Of a stretch of 64,000 nucleotides of DNA, positions 8,153-17,134 are shown piece after piece. Source of the stretch: Verrucomicrobiia bacterium (GTDB taxonomy: Bacteria; Verrucomicrobiota; Verrucomicrobiia; Limisphaerales; UBA9464); assembly GCA_019634635.1 (NCBI GenBank), contig JAHCBB010000020.1, forward strand, positions 25,648 to 89,647. The letters run 5' to 3'. A program made the position numbers and the translations under genes. Under the pieces are notes generated by a model, which did no database searches, had not been told where the DNA came from, and saw only the letters and a program-made list of their open reading frames with translations. Within the stretch, counting starts at the first letter, position 1, and the number at the start of each line of letters is the position of its first letter.

Positions 8153-10596
8153 ACCAGCGGTTGTGGCCGTCCCAAACGGTCCATTTGCCGTTCGGCGGCC
8201 CGGTTCAGCTTGTCGCGTTCGTTGGTGAAATCCGCCTCGAGCATCCGGATTTGCGGGGAGTTCTGCTGGTATTCCTGCGTGAGATCCGCCGCGGACTGCG
8301 TGGTGGGCAGCACGGTGGGACGCATCAGGATCATCAGTTCGGTCCGGGACTTGTCCACGGTGGTGGCCCGGAAGAGCTTGCCGAGCAGCGGGATGTCCTT
8401 GAGCAGCGGCACGCCGGAATTGCCGGAGGCCTTGGAGGCGCGGATGTAACCGCCGAGCAGCACGGATTCCCTCGACTGGATCGAGATGGTCGAGGTGGCG
8501 GAGCGCTTGTTCGTCACGGGGGCGTTTGGCACCGATTCCAACCCGGCGTTGTTGGGGGCGATCTCCTCAATCGTCTGTTGGACTTCCATCACGACCAGGC
8601 CGTCGGGCGTGATGTAGGGCAGGACGTCCAGCTGCACTCCGACGTTCTGCCGCTCGTAGAACAGGCTGGTGCCCACGATGCCCACGTTGTTGTTGAAGCC
8701 GCCTTGGACGAACGGAACGGTCTGGCCTGCGAAGAAACTCGCGGGGGTCGCGTGGGAGGTGATGATGCGCGGTCTCTGCAGGATGTTGACGTTGGCATCG
8801 GAGGCCAGGGCCTTGACGATGACATCAATGTCCTCGTTGAACCGCAGGAGGTAATTGAGACCGCCGCCCGTGGGGATCGTCGGGAACAGGTTGGTGAAGG
8901 AGCCGAACCCGTTGAGGTTGTCCATGGAGCCCCCGCCGCCCACGGTGTCGTTGAACTGGCGGTAGCGCTGCCGGGCGCTCACGCCGTAGGACAGTCCGGA
9001 GTTGAGGCCCACCTCCATGATGACGCCCTCGATCAGAACCTGGGCGAGGAGGGTGTCCACCTTCTCGATGATCTTGCGGAGCTGCGCCATGTCCTTGCGG
9101 GCGGCGTAGATGATCAGGGAATTGGACCGGGGATCCGGCGTGATGCTCGCTTCGTTGAGCAGCGGCTGGGCGGGGTTCTGCTGGGCACCGGCACGGTTCA
9201 CGTTGTTCAGGCGCCCCTGGAACGTCGGGGTGCCGGTGGTGGTGGCCGGGCGTGGCACGGCCTGTTGCTGCGGCAGCAGCAGCTCCAGGTCGTCGGACTG
9301 CGCGTACAGGTTGCCGCCGCCGCGACCGCCGCCGAAGGAGCCCTGCGAGCCCACCCGGCCGCCTCCGAATCCGGTCCCCAGATTGCCCCCGCCAAACCCG
9401 CCCCCGAGGCCCCCGCCAAGGCCGCCTCCGAGCCCGCCACGACCCAGCCGCCCTCCCGCCGCCGGCAGGGCGCCCCCACCGCCCCCGCTGATCACGCTGC
9501 TCAGGGTCTGGTACAGCTCCTCCACCTTGCCGAATTTCACCGGGAACACCTCCAGCTGGTATTCCTGCTCAATCTCGACATCAATTTCCTTCAGCACCTC
9601 CAGCATCCGCTTCACGTTGATGGAGTAGTCGCGCAGCACGAGGGTCTTCGTGGATTCGAGGGCGATGATGCCGTTCTGGTTCTTGGCAAATTGTTTCACC
9701 GTTTCCGCCGCCTCCTGAACCGGGATGTGCTCGACCTTGACCACGTGGGTCACAAACTGGCTGGCCTCGGCGTATTCGTCCGGCTTTCGGTTCGAGAATG
9801 CCGCACCCTCCTGCATGGCCTGGGCCGTGGGGACCGCCAGCACGGCCTTCTGGCCGGTGGGGATCATGGTGACACCATTCAACGCGAGGATGGTGTCGTA
9901 CATCTCGAGGCGCTCCTCGGCGGTCAGGGGGGAGGCCGGGCGGAAATTGATCTGGGCCTGGGCGGGCAGGTTGGCGGCGCGGAGCACGGTCCGCCGCGAA
10001 ATTTCCGCGTATTCGTCCAGGAACTGTTCCAGAGGCATGTTCTTGAAATTGATCACGTCCGTCGCCTCGGCGTCACCGGTACCCACAGCGCCGGCCGTCG
10101 CCGACGGTGTGGCCGTGGAGACCCCCTGGGGCGTGGAGGGCAGGGGCGGCAGATTCGGGCCGACCGGACGCCCCCCGGCCCCCGGCCGGGGCAGGGTGAA
10201 GCGGGGCGCATTGGTGGCGGCCCCGGGGAGCGGGAGCTGGCGTGGCACTGGCGCGGAGGGCGGTGGTGCGGGCACGTTGGGCACCACGGCCCCCTCGGTG
10301 GCAAGGGCGACCGGTGGCTGGAAGGGTGCCTCCTCCGGCACCTCCTCGACGGGCACCTGCGGTTCCGTGAACACCTCGACCGGCTGCACCGGCACGTCGC
10401 CGGGGAAGAACGGCAGTGCCGGGTCCGGCGGGGGCACCTCGGTCTCGACGGCAAGGGCGATCGCAGGGTCCACGACGGAATAGTCCACCACCGGCACGTC
10501 GTCGGCCGAGACGGGCTCCGACAGGGCAAAGTCCTGGGCGGCCAGCGGCCCGCAGGCCAGGGTGAGCACCAGGCAGGGTATCAGGAGGGTCTTCAC
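8143..10596 (-). CDS. secretin of a type IV pilus / type II secretion-like system
   Basis: Outer-membrane secretin that forms the gated channel for pilus or substrate export. A signal peptide (MKTLLIPCLVLTLACG then AQDF) is followed by a long Pro/Val/Glu-rich linker to about residue 170. N-domains come next (INFKNMPLEQFLDEYAEISR; VVKVEHIPVQEAAETVKQFA). A glycine-rich insertion spans about residues 370-430, and the secretin core has LIEGVIMEVGLNSGLSYGV, the VPFVQGG gate region and the terminal PLLKDIPLLGKLFR. At 817 residues it is complete. It is the last gene of the operon, 6 nt after the PilO-like gene. Verrucomicrobial counterparts such as Akkermansia Amuc_1098 lie in similar operons. The gene name (gspD or pilQ) is left open. 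Confidence 0.9.
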   Translation of the reverse strand: MKTLLIPCLVLTLACGPLAAQDFALSEPVSADDVPVVDYSVVDPAIALAVETEVPPPDPALPFFPGDVPVQPVEVFTEPQVPVEEVPEEAPFQPPVALATEGAVVPNVPAPPPSAPVPRQLPLPGAATNAPRFTLPRPGAGGRPVGPNLPPLPSTPQGVSTATPSATAGAVGTGDAEATDVINFKNMPLEQFLDEYAEISRRTVLRAANLPAQAQINFRPASPLTAEERLEMYDTILALNGVTMIPTGQKAVLAVPTAQAMQEGAAFSNRKPDEYAEASQFVTHVVKVEHIPVQEAAETVKQFAKNQNGIIALESTKTLVLRDYSINVKRMLEVLKEIDVEIEQEYQLEVFPVKFGKVEELYQTLSSVISGGGGGALPAAGGRLGRGGLGGGLGGGLGGGFGGGNLGTGFGGGRVGSQGSFGGGRGGGNLYAQSDDLELLLPQQQAVPRPATTTGTPTFQGRLNNVNRAGAQQNPAQPLLNEASITPDPRSNSLIIYAARKDMAQLRKIIEKVDTLLAQVLIEGVIMEVGLNSGLSYGVSARQRYRQFNDTVGGGGSMDNLNGFGSFTNLFPTIPTGGGLNYLLRFNEDIDVIVKALASDANVNILQRPRIITSHATPASFFAGQTVPFVQGGFNNNVGIVGTSLFYERQNVGVQLDVLPYITPDGLVVMEVQQTIEEIAPNNAGLESVPNAPVTNKRSATSTISIQSRESVLLGGYIRASKASGNSGVPLLKDIPLLGKLFRATTVDKSRTELMILMRPTVLPTTQSAADLTQEYQQNSPQIRMLEADFTNERDKLNRAAERQMDRLGRPQPLVQP

Positions 10597-10602
10597 GGGG
10601 GG

Positions 10603-11256
10603 TTATTTCTTGGCGGGCACCGGTGCCGCATTGGTGGCGGCGGAGGCCCTGGATGCAGTGGTGGGTCGCGACGCGGACGTCGTGGCCGGTGCGGTCTTGG
10701 GTTTCTTCTGGTAGCTGGCCACCACCGTCAGGGTGGTCTGGAGACGGGTCTGGGTCTGGTCGAGCCGCAATCGGGCGATGTCGCGGACCCGGATGAGGGA
10801 GTCGCCGAGGCCCAGCGCATGGAGGAAGTTCACCAGCTCAACCTCCCCGGCGATGACCTCCACGGACATCTGCTGTTCATCAAAAAAGGCGTTGGTCTGT
10901 CCGGTGCGGGCTGCGGAGGCGATGGGACGGATGTTGCCGACCGTGACCCCGAACTCCGAGGCTTTGGACTGGATGGTGGCCTGCAGACGGTTGGCCTGGT
11001 CCTCCTGCAGCACTTCGGCCCCGGCGAGCTGCAGCTCCTTGAGCTGCAGTTCATAGCCGAACTTCCGCGAGAGCTCCCCAATGAATTTCGTGCGGTTGCC
11101 GGAGAGCCGGGAGATTTCCTGCTGCACCTCGGTCCATTCGGAAAAATACGGCCAGACCAGCCAGTAATTGAGCACGACGGCGAGCACGACGATGCCGACC
11201 AGGAGCCAGCGCCGCTCCTGGGGCTGGAGGTTGAGGCGGTCGAGCCAGCGCATCAT
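10603..11256 (-). CDS. PilO/GspM-like inner-membrane assembly protein
   Basis: A bitopic membrane protein: a short cytoplasmic N-terminus, one transmembrane helix (WLLVGIVVLAVVLNYWLVWP, residues 18-37), a coiled-coil region (residues 40-100), and an alpha/beta periplasmic domain with EVELVNFLHALGLGDSLIRV as in PilO/GspM. The last 35 residues are Thr/Ala/Pro/Lys-rich and probably disordered. It would link the inner-membrane platform to the secretin. Its start overlaps the stop of the upstream PilM/PilN-like gene by 4 bp (ATGA), indicating translational coupling. Position and architecture match Akkermansia Amuc_1100, although sequence similarity cannot be assessed by eye. Confidence 0.75.
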   Translation of the reverse strand: MMRWLDRLNLQPQERRWLLVGIVVLAVVLNYWLVWPYFSEWTEVQQEISRLSGNRTKFIGELSRKFGYELQLKELQLAGAEVLQEDQANRLQATIQSKASEFGVTVGNIRPIASAARTGQTNAFFDEQQMSVEVIAGEVELVNFLHALGLGDSLIRVRDIARLRLDQTQTRLQTTLTVVASYQKKPKTAPATTSASRPTTASRASAATNAAPVPAKK

Positions 11257-12635
11257 GGCGTGTCGCTCCTCCTCAGTTCCGCCTCAAAGCTCCACGACGT
11301 CGCCGGGGCGCCCGGACGGGTGTTGAACTGGGCCGCCTTCACATTGGCGAACAAGGGCTGTCCGGACACCTGGGACTTCCGAAGGTCCGAGTTGAACCGG
11401 GTGATGTCGCTGGTGCTGTCGGGGGGCACGGTGCCGCTCAGGGCGAGGGTGTGGCCCTTCTGGAAATCGAGCTGGGTCAGGGTGGCGGACGCCGGCAGCA
11501 GTTCCACCGCGGCGCGCCAAGCATCGAGGGCGGCGAAGCGCAGGGCGACCTGCTCCTGAAGCACGCCCACCTGGGCCTTCAATTGGAGGGTGTTGGTGTA
11601 ATTCAACCCCAACGTGGCCACCTCGGACTTGAGTTCGTCGCGCTGATACTTCCGGACGTTCAGCGTGACGAGGAACAGAAACAGAAAGACGAGGTACGCC
11701 ATGCCGACCGCACCGAGGCCGCCAATCCAGAGGCGGTCCACGGATTTTTGCCGCTGAAGGGTGCTCCAGTCCGGGGGCACCAGGGGCGGACCGGGGGCGG
11801 TCACAAATGCCGTGGCACTGGCCAGGGCGATGAGGGGCATGGGGGCGGGCGTCTCCCTGCGAATCGGGTGGGACGACCAGGCGGTGAGGAGCGGTTCCAT
11901 TTCGCCGGCGATACCGGCATCGGAGACCACGTGCACCGGCGGCACCTCGCTCAGCCAGCCTTCCATCTCTCCCGCCCAGGCGATCTGGCTCAGCAGGGTG
12001 GCCAGGGCCGGCGCGCCGCCGGGTCCCGGGGCCACCGACAGCAGCGTGACGTCCCGCCACACGCCCTGGATGTACCAGCCGGCGAGGCAGGATCGTCGCT
12101 CCCCCGCCGTTTCGAAAAGGAGCCAGAGGCTGTCCTCGGTGGGCTGCAGCCCCCGCCAGGCCCGGGCCAGGGGCAGGTCCATTTGCTGGACGACGAACCC
12201 CTCGGCGGCCTGCTGCCCCAGAAAATCCTCAACCGCCCCCCGGGGGGCGATCACGACCAGGGCCGTCTGCGCGCGTCCGTCAGGATGGGGAATGCCGAGG
12301 GCGCTCCAGGTGATCTGGTTGACCGGCAGGGGCGAGATCCGGTCGAGCTGGAACTCCACCAGTGCGGGCAGCTCGGCCGGGTCGCCCGAGGGGAGTTGCA
12401 CGGCGCGGACGAAGGCGAGCTCCGTGGGCAGCCAGGCGACCCGCAGACAGGGTTGGAACAGTTCCTGCCAGTCGCGGCCCTGCAGGCGTTTGGGCAGGGG
12501 TTTGCCGGCCTCCACGCGGAATTCGCCGGAGGGCTTGACGCGGTGCCGGGCGACCTCGAACTGCCAGACCCGCCGACCGAGGGGGGAGACGGCCAGCACG
12601 GAGCAGGACTGATGACGTGCGGCCCGGGCTTTCAT
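11253..12635 (-). CDS. PilM/PilN (GspL)-like assembly protein
   Basis: This looks like a fused cytoplasmic PilM/GspL-type domain and a membrane-anchored PilN-type domain. Residues 1-270 contain no obvious enzyme motif but have the alternating pattern of an actin-like/GspL cytoplasmic domain. A transmembrane helix (AVGMAYLVFLFLFLVTLNV) lies near residue 310. A coiled coil (residues 330-380) and a small beta-rich domain (LTQLDFQKGHTLALSGTV) resembling PilN follow. The ATG at 12635 overlaps the ATPase stop by 4 bp and gives 460 residues; the longer open frame upstream lies inside the ATPase gene. It sits between the ATPase and PilO-like genes, as expected for the inner-membrane platform. Confidence 0.7.
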   Translation of the reverse strand: MKARAARHQSCSVLAVSPLGRRVWQFEVARHRVKPSGEFRVEAGKPLPKRLQGRDWQELFQPCLRVAWLPTELAFVRAVQLPSGDPAELPALVEFQLDRISPLPVNQITWSALGIPHPDGRAQTALVVIAPRGAVEDFLGQQAAEGFVVQQMDLPLARAWRGLQPTEDSLWLLFETAGERRSCLAGWYIQGVWRDVTLLSVAPGPGGAPALATLLSQIAWAGEMEGWLSEVPPVHVVSDAGIAGEMEPLLTAWSSHPIRRETPAPMPLIALASATAFVTAPGPPLVPPDWSTLQRQKSVDRLWIGGLGAVGMAYLVFLFLFLVTLNVRKYQRDELKSEVATLGLNYTNTLQLKAQVGVLQEQVALRFAALDAWRAAVELLPASATLTQLDFQKGHTLALSGTVPPDSTSDITRFNSDLRKSQVSGQPLFANVKAAQFNTRPGAPATSWSFEAELRRSDTP

Positions 12636-14374
12636 GTTTCGGCCATCCTCCCGTCGCTCAACAGGCTGCGCACATGTTCCTCGTTCTGGGTCACCCGCAG
12701 CACCTCCTCCAGCGTGGTCACCCCGGCCTTCACCTTCCGCCAGCCATCCTCGCGGAGCGTCTGCATGCCCTGGGCCTTGGCCATTTGGGCGATGTCGGAG
12801 GCCGGAGCGCGGTTCATGACCAGCGGCCGGATGGCCTCGCCGACCACCAGCAGCTCGTGGATGCCGGTCCGGCCCTGGTACCCGAGCTGACGGCACTCCT
12901 CGCAGCCGACGCCCTTCAGGAAGGTCGTCGAGTCAATTTCGGCCTCGGGGAACCCGATGCGCCTGAGGTAGTCGCGATCCACCTTCTGAGGCTCCTTGCA
13001 GTGGGGGCAGATGGTGCGGACCAGCCGTTGCGCCATGACGGCCTCCACCGACGAGGCGACCAGGAACGGCTCGATGCCCATGTCAATCAGGCGCGTGAAC
13101 GCGCTGGGCGCGTCGTTGGTGTGCAGGGTGCTGAAGACCAGATGGCCGGTCAGCGAAGCCCGGATGGCAATTTCGGCGGTCTCAAGATCCCGCACCTCAC
13201 CGACCATGATCACGTTGGGGTCCTGACGCAGGATGTGCCGGAGGCCCACGGCAAAGGTCAGGCCGATCTCGCTGCGGACGGGGATCTGGTTGATGCCCTT
13301 GAGCTCGTACTCCACCGGTTCCTCGATCGTGATGATCCGCTTGGTCACCGAGTTGATGGTGGAGAGGAACGCGTAAAGGGTGGTGGACTTGCCGGATCCC
13401 GTGGGGCCGGTGACCAGGAAGATCCCGTGGGGCTTGACGATCAGCTCCCGGATCGCGGCGTCCTCCTCCGGCGCAAACCCCAGCTTTTCGAGACCGAAGA
13501 AGATGGCGCCACGGGTCAGCAGCCGGAGCGAGACGGACTCGCCCCAGACGGTCGGCACCGTGGACACGCGGATGTCAATCTCCGCCCCCTTGATCCGGAC
13601 GTTGATCCGTCCGTCCTGCGGCAGCCGCTTCTCGGCAATGTTCATGCCGGCCATCACCTTGATGCGCGAGATCAGGGCGGCCTGGTAGCGCTTGATCTGC
13701 GGGGGCAGCGGGGTCTGGTGGAGGATGCCGTCAATGCGGTAGCGGATGCGCAGCTCGTCCTCGGAGGGTTCGAAATGGATGTCCGTGGCGCGTTCCTTGA
13801 ACGCCTCCCAGACGACCTGGTTGACGAACTTGATGACCGAGGCGTCCTGGTCGTCGCCGGTAATTTCCCGGTCATCGCCGACGAGCAGCTCCATCGGCTC
13901 GTCCTCGGACATTTCGTCGAGCGTCTCCGCGCCGACGCCATAGTACTTCTTCAGCGCCTTTTCGATGTCGGTGCGCGTCGCGAGCACGTATTGCACCGGA
14001 CCCCGCGCATCGAACTGGACGGCGGCCTGCATCGCGGGATCGAAGGGTTGATGCGTGGCGACCTGCAGGAGGCCGTCCTCGAACTGGACCGGGATGACGG
14101 AGAACTGGAACGCCACCTTGGTCGAGACCCGCTTCCGGACGTCGGGTTCGATCACCCGCTTGCCCAATTCGACGAAGGGCCAGTTGAGCGCCTGGCCGAG
14201 ACGCTGAAGAAATTGCTCTTCGGAAAGTCCGCCCTCCCGGGCAAAGAAGGCGATCTGGGTCTCGCTGCTGCCGCCTTCGACCGCCGCCCTCCAGGCCGCC
14301 GTCCAGTCGCGAAACTGCGCGGGCGTTGTCAGTTCCGCACGTTCCAGAATTCCTTGAAGTGACCGGTAGGCCAT
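12632..14374 (-). CDS. GspE/PilB family type II secretion / type IV pilus assembly ATPase
   Basis: Hexameric cytoplasmic ATPase that powers pilus extension or pseudopilus assembly. Visible parts are an N-terminal MshEN-like region (residues 1-140), the Walker A motif GPTGSGKSTTLYAFL near residue 322, the Asp box EEPVEYEL, Walker B IMVGEVRDLETAEIA, the His box HTNDAPSA, and a C-terminal tetracysteine zinc site (CPHC and CEEC) near residues 453-491. I prefer the ATG at 14374 (580 residues); a TTG nine codons upstream keeps the frame open. It starts the four-gene assembly operon. No PilC/GspF platform protein or prepilin peptidase gene is nearby. Confidence 0.93.
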   Translation of the reverse strand: MAYRSLQGILERAELTTPAQFRDWTAAWRAAVEGGSSETQIAFFAREGGLSEEQFLQRLGQALNWPFVELGKRVIEPDVRKRVSTKVAFQFSVIPVQFEDGLLQVATHQPFDPAMQAAVQFDARGPVQYVLATRTDIEKALKKYYGVGAETLDEMSEDEPMELLVGDDREITGDDQDASVIKFVNQVVWEAFKERATDIHFEPSEDELRIRYRIDGILHQTPLPPQIKRYQAALISRIKVMAGMNIAEKRLPQDGRINVRIKGAEIDIRVSTVPTVWGESVSLRLLTRGAIFFGLEKLGFAPEEDAAIRELIVKPHGIFLVTGPTGSGKSTTLYAFLSTINSVTKRIITIEEPVEYELKGINQIPVRSEIGLTFAVGLRHILRQDPNVIMVGEVRDLETAEIAIRASLTGHLVFSTLHTNDAPSAFTRLIDMGIEPFLVASSVEAVMAQRLVRTICPHCKEPQKVDRDYLRRIGFPEAEIDSTTFLKGVGCEECRQLGYQGRTGIHELLVVGEAIRPLVMNRAPASDIAQMAKAQGMQTLREDGWRKVKAGVTTLEEVLRVTQNEEHVRSLLSDGRMAET

Positions 14375-14506
14375 GCCTGTCGCAGACTCCGGCGGATTCA
14401 ACGGTCGCCGTCCGGAAAAGTTGCGGGAGCAGTTAACGAAGAAGACCGGTGGCGGACAAGAGAGGACCGCGTCCGGGGGGGCGAATTCTCTCCCGGAACC
14501 CGCCGG

Positions 14507-15271
14507 TCACCAGTAACCAAAGGCCCCCTCCGACTCCCAAAGCTGCGAGGCGCGCCGGCGATGCATCTGCCGGATGTCCCGCCAGGACACCGAACCATCC
14601 AGCAGGCCGACGTGGCCGCCCCGGGCCCCGGCGTCCCGTGGGGATTGCTCGAAGGCCTCCGGATGGGCGTCAAACCAAGCATCGTCGCGCACCACCGGCC
14701 CAAATCGGGCATGGGGCGCCAGGATACGGTGGTAGCTGTGGCACTCCACGTTGAGGTCGGCCACCAGGGCCAGCTGGGCGTCGTCGGTGGTCTTGCGGGG
14801 CGAAATCCAAGGTTGGGTCCGCGCGTCGGTCGGAGCCCATGGGGTCGCCGAGTGCCCGCCCAGGTAATGGTAACCCAGAGCGGTGCCGTACTCGTCGTGA
14901 AGTCTCCAGCCCGGACGCTTTTCCATCCATTGGGTCAGATTGGGGCAGTCCAGGATGCGAAGTTCAGTTGCGTAGCGCAGCAGGTGGGTCCGGGTGGCAC
15001 TGGATAGGATCGGCGTGTGGGTATCGCGCTTGTCGGCATTGTCGGTGTCCGCCACGGGCAACGTCTGCTGGTGGTCGCCCGCATACACCAACGCGGCGAG
15101 GGTGAACTGGCGCACGTTGTTCAAGCAGGCGGCCCTTCGGGCGCGTTCCCGGGCCCCGGCAAGCGCCGGAAGCATCAAGCCGGCAAGGATCGCAAGGATC
15201 GCCACGGCCACCAGCAGCTCAATGAGGGTGAACCCCGCGAACCCTCGACGAGGTTGAATTCCGGGCGGCAT
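14507..15271 (-). CDS. prepilin-type N-terminal cleavage/methylation domain protein
   Basis: A prepilin-like secreted protein with a type III signal sequence: basic leader, then G before FTLIELLVAVAILAILAGLM with Glu at mature position 5. The mature domain begins with the typical ARERARRAACLNNVRQFTLA helix and ends with GGHVGLLDGSV, a variant of the H-x9-DG C-terminal signature of this verrucomicrobial/planctomycetal family. The ATG at 15271 gives 254 residues. It lies 132 bp upstream of the ATPase gene and 19 bp after the PQQ-repeat gene. It could be a substrate or pseudopilin of the adjacent machine, though proteins of this family are numerous in such genomes. Confidence 0.85.
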   Translation of the reverse strand: MPPGIQPRRGFAGFTLIELLVAVAILAILAGLMLPALAGARERARRAACLNNVRQFTLAALVYAGDHQQTLPVADTDNADKRDTHTPILSSATRTHLLRYATELRILDCPNLTQWMEKRPGWRLHDEYGTALGYHYLGGHSATPWAPTDARTQPWISPRKTTDDAQLALVADLNVECHSYHRILAPHARFGPVVRDDAWFDAHPEAFEQSPRDAGARGGHVGLLDGSVSWRDIRQMHRRRASQLWESEGAFGYW

Positions 15272-15290
15272 TTGAATCGGGAGGGGTGGT

Positions 15291-16889
15291 TTACTGCCCT
15301 TGGACCTGCAGAAACTGCGTGTCCACTGCCGCCGGGATCTCCGCCTCCAGCCCACCACGCACCACCCGCCAGGCGGCGGATATGGGGGTCCAGCCTCCGG
15401 CAGGTCCGGACAGCGAACCCGAGGTGCGCAGCCCGATTCGCGGCGCGTGAGAGGCGCCCAAGGGCGTGCCGTCGTGCGCGCCGACCCGGACCACCAGCGT
15501 TTGCGCGGAACGGCCGGACCCTGCGGACAGGGTCAGCGGCGGCAAACGGTCTGGTTTGGGCGCCACCGCGACGGCGATGAGTTGGCCGGAGGCCACGTTG
15601 CCATTGCGGTCCAGATGGGGGGAGTTCCGGGCAAACAACAGTCCGCCAGCGAGCGTGGGGGCGCCCCAGCACAGGCCGTCTCGAAGGATTTGCTGGCGAG
15701 CCACTTCCACGTAGGCGGCTGGGTCCGGCTGCACGAGTACAAGTTCCCCCGACTCGCACAGCACCAGGACATGATCGCCGGCCTTGAGGAGGCCTCCGCG
15801 TCCGACATGCCCCGCGCCCACCCCGGTGGTGACCCATCGGTTGACCCCGGCGGTGAGGTCCAGACAGGCGAGACTGCGTAACCGCCCGTCGCCCCCGTCG
15901 CCCGCGGTGCCGGCCTCGACGATGCTGTAGAGATGTCCCTGGTGCTCGACCGGGGTGGACCAGTGATTCTGGAAGGCGGTGGCCCGGTGCCGCCAGACTT
16001 GGGAGGCGTTGAAACCGTCCCCCGCCCGCGAGACATGGATGCCCCAGGCCCCGGCGCTGTAGGCTGCGGAGGCATAAACATGGTCCCGGGCGATCACGGG
16101 CGTGGCGGCCGTTGAGGTGCTGGATGGGAGAAAGTCCGAGCGCCACAGCAATTCGCCGGTCTCGGGTACCAACGCGACCAGTCCTCGCTGGGTGAGAAAG
16201 ATCACCTGCGGCACGCCTGAAATCACGCCCAGTGCCGGTGAGGCGTGGGTCATCGGCTCGTCGTGGTTGCGCCAGACCGTGCGGCCGTCGGCCCAGCGGA
16301 TGCCCAGAAGTCCGCGTTCGGGGGCGTTGGCGTTCACAAAGACGAGGTCTCCGACCACCAACGGGGAAGCCGCCGCCTGCCACCGGATCACGCTCCCGCC
16401 GAGTTCGGCGATCAGGTCCCGCTGCCACGCGATTTCCCCCGTGTCCGCATCCAGGCCGTACAGCTTCAGGCGCGAGGTGAGGACGATCACCCGGTCGCCG
16501 ACCAGCGTGGGTGTGGATCGCGGACCGTTGAGCCAGGAGTCGTAGCCGACCAGGCTGTCGTACGCTGCGTCCTCCACATCCCGGGACCATAGGGGGCGTC
16601 CCGTTGTCGCTTCGAAGGCAAGGCAGACCTCGCGGGGTCCGGACTCCCGGGTCTCCAGGGCTTGCGTGACCAGAAGCCCGCCAACCACCGCAGCACCGCT
16701 CCAGCCCGGGCCGATCGCACGGCTCCAGGCCACCTGCAGGGGCTGTTGCGTCCAATTGGTGCGAATCGTCTCCGGGGTGGAGCCGTCCAGCATCGGACCC
16801 CGAAATTGAGGCCAGTCGGCACCGGTCAGGATGTCCGGCATCAGCAAGGCCGCGACCACCAGCCAAGCGGGCTGATTGCGCATGGCCAT
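15291..16889 (-). CDS. PQQ-like beta-propeller repeat protein (BamB-like)
   Basis: A secreted beta-propeller with a signal peptide (MAMRNQPAWLVVAALLMP, cleavage near LTGA) followed by WPQFRGP, the conserved opening of planctomycete/verrucomicrobial PQQ-repeat proteins. Blades carry tryptophan-docking repeats such as FEATTGRPLWSRDV, LDADTGEIAWQRDL and VPETGELLWRSDF. Unlike true quinoprotein dehydrogenases there are no visible catalytic residues, so it is probably structural or scaffold-like. The ATG at 16889 was chosen for its signal peptide (532 residues). It ends 19 bp before the prepilin-like gene on the same strand, suggesting co-transcription. Confidence 0.8.
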   Translation of the reverse strand: MAMRNQPAWLVVAALLMPDILTGADWPQFRGPMLDGSTPETIRTNWTQQPLQVAWSRAIGPGWSGAAVVGGLLVTQALETRESGPREVCLAFEATTGRPLWSRDVEDAAYDSLVGYDSWLNGPRSTPTLVGDRVIVLTSRLKLYGLDADTGEIAWQRDLIAELGGSVIRWQAAASPLVVGDLVFVNANAPERGLLGIRWADGRTVWRNHDEPMTHASPALGVISGVPQVIFLTQRGLVALVPETGELLWRSDFLPSSTSTAATPVIARDHVYASAAYSAGAWGIHVSRAGDGFNASQVWRHRATAFQNHWSTPVEHQGHLYSIVEAGTAGDGGDGRLRSLACLDLTAGVNRWVTTGVGAGHVGRGGLLKAGDHVLVLCESGELVLVQPDPAAYVEVARQQILRDGLCWGAPTLAGGLLFARNSPHLDRNGNVASGQLIAVAVAPKPDRLPPLTLSAGSGRSAQTLVVRVGAHDGTPLGASHAPRIGLRTSGSLSGPAGGWTPISAAWRVVRGGLEAEIPAAVDTQFLQVQGQ

Positions 16890-17134
16890 ACAGTAGGTTG
16901 CTGTCGAGGCCCGACAAGGCAGATCTGTTGACGCATCTTCATGCGACATGACGGATGATCGCACCGGGCTATCAATGACTTGCCCAAGGGGCGGGTGCAG
17001 CGCCCGCCTGACCCGACAACCGGCTTGAAACTGCCGGGCTTGCGGTTTGCGCCGGGCATTCAGGCCCGGGAATCGCACCGGACCCGGGCGTCGGCGCGTG
17101 CTCAGGTTCGGCGACTCTCCCGGGGGTGGTGGCG

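Noticed and set aside
9300..9490. Gly-codon repeats suggesting a tandem-repeat or CRISPR-like array
   Set aside because: The repeats are irregular and encode the Gly-rich loop of the secretin; no spacers are present.
8113..11559. 1148-residue open frame on the plus strand
   Set aside because: It lies antisense to the secretin and PilO-like genes and has His/Gly/Arg-rich shadow composition; the minus-strand frames have clear family motifs.
12617..14362. 581-residue plus-strand open frame
   Set aside because: It is antisense to the GspE/PilB ATPase and has no recognisable motif.
15175..16917. 580-residue minus-strand frame overlapping the PQQ-repeat gene
   Set aside because: It is a shifted frame of the same strand with Arg/Gly/Pro-rich composition; the other frame has a signal peptide and propeller repeats.
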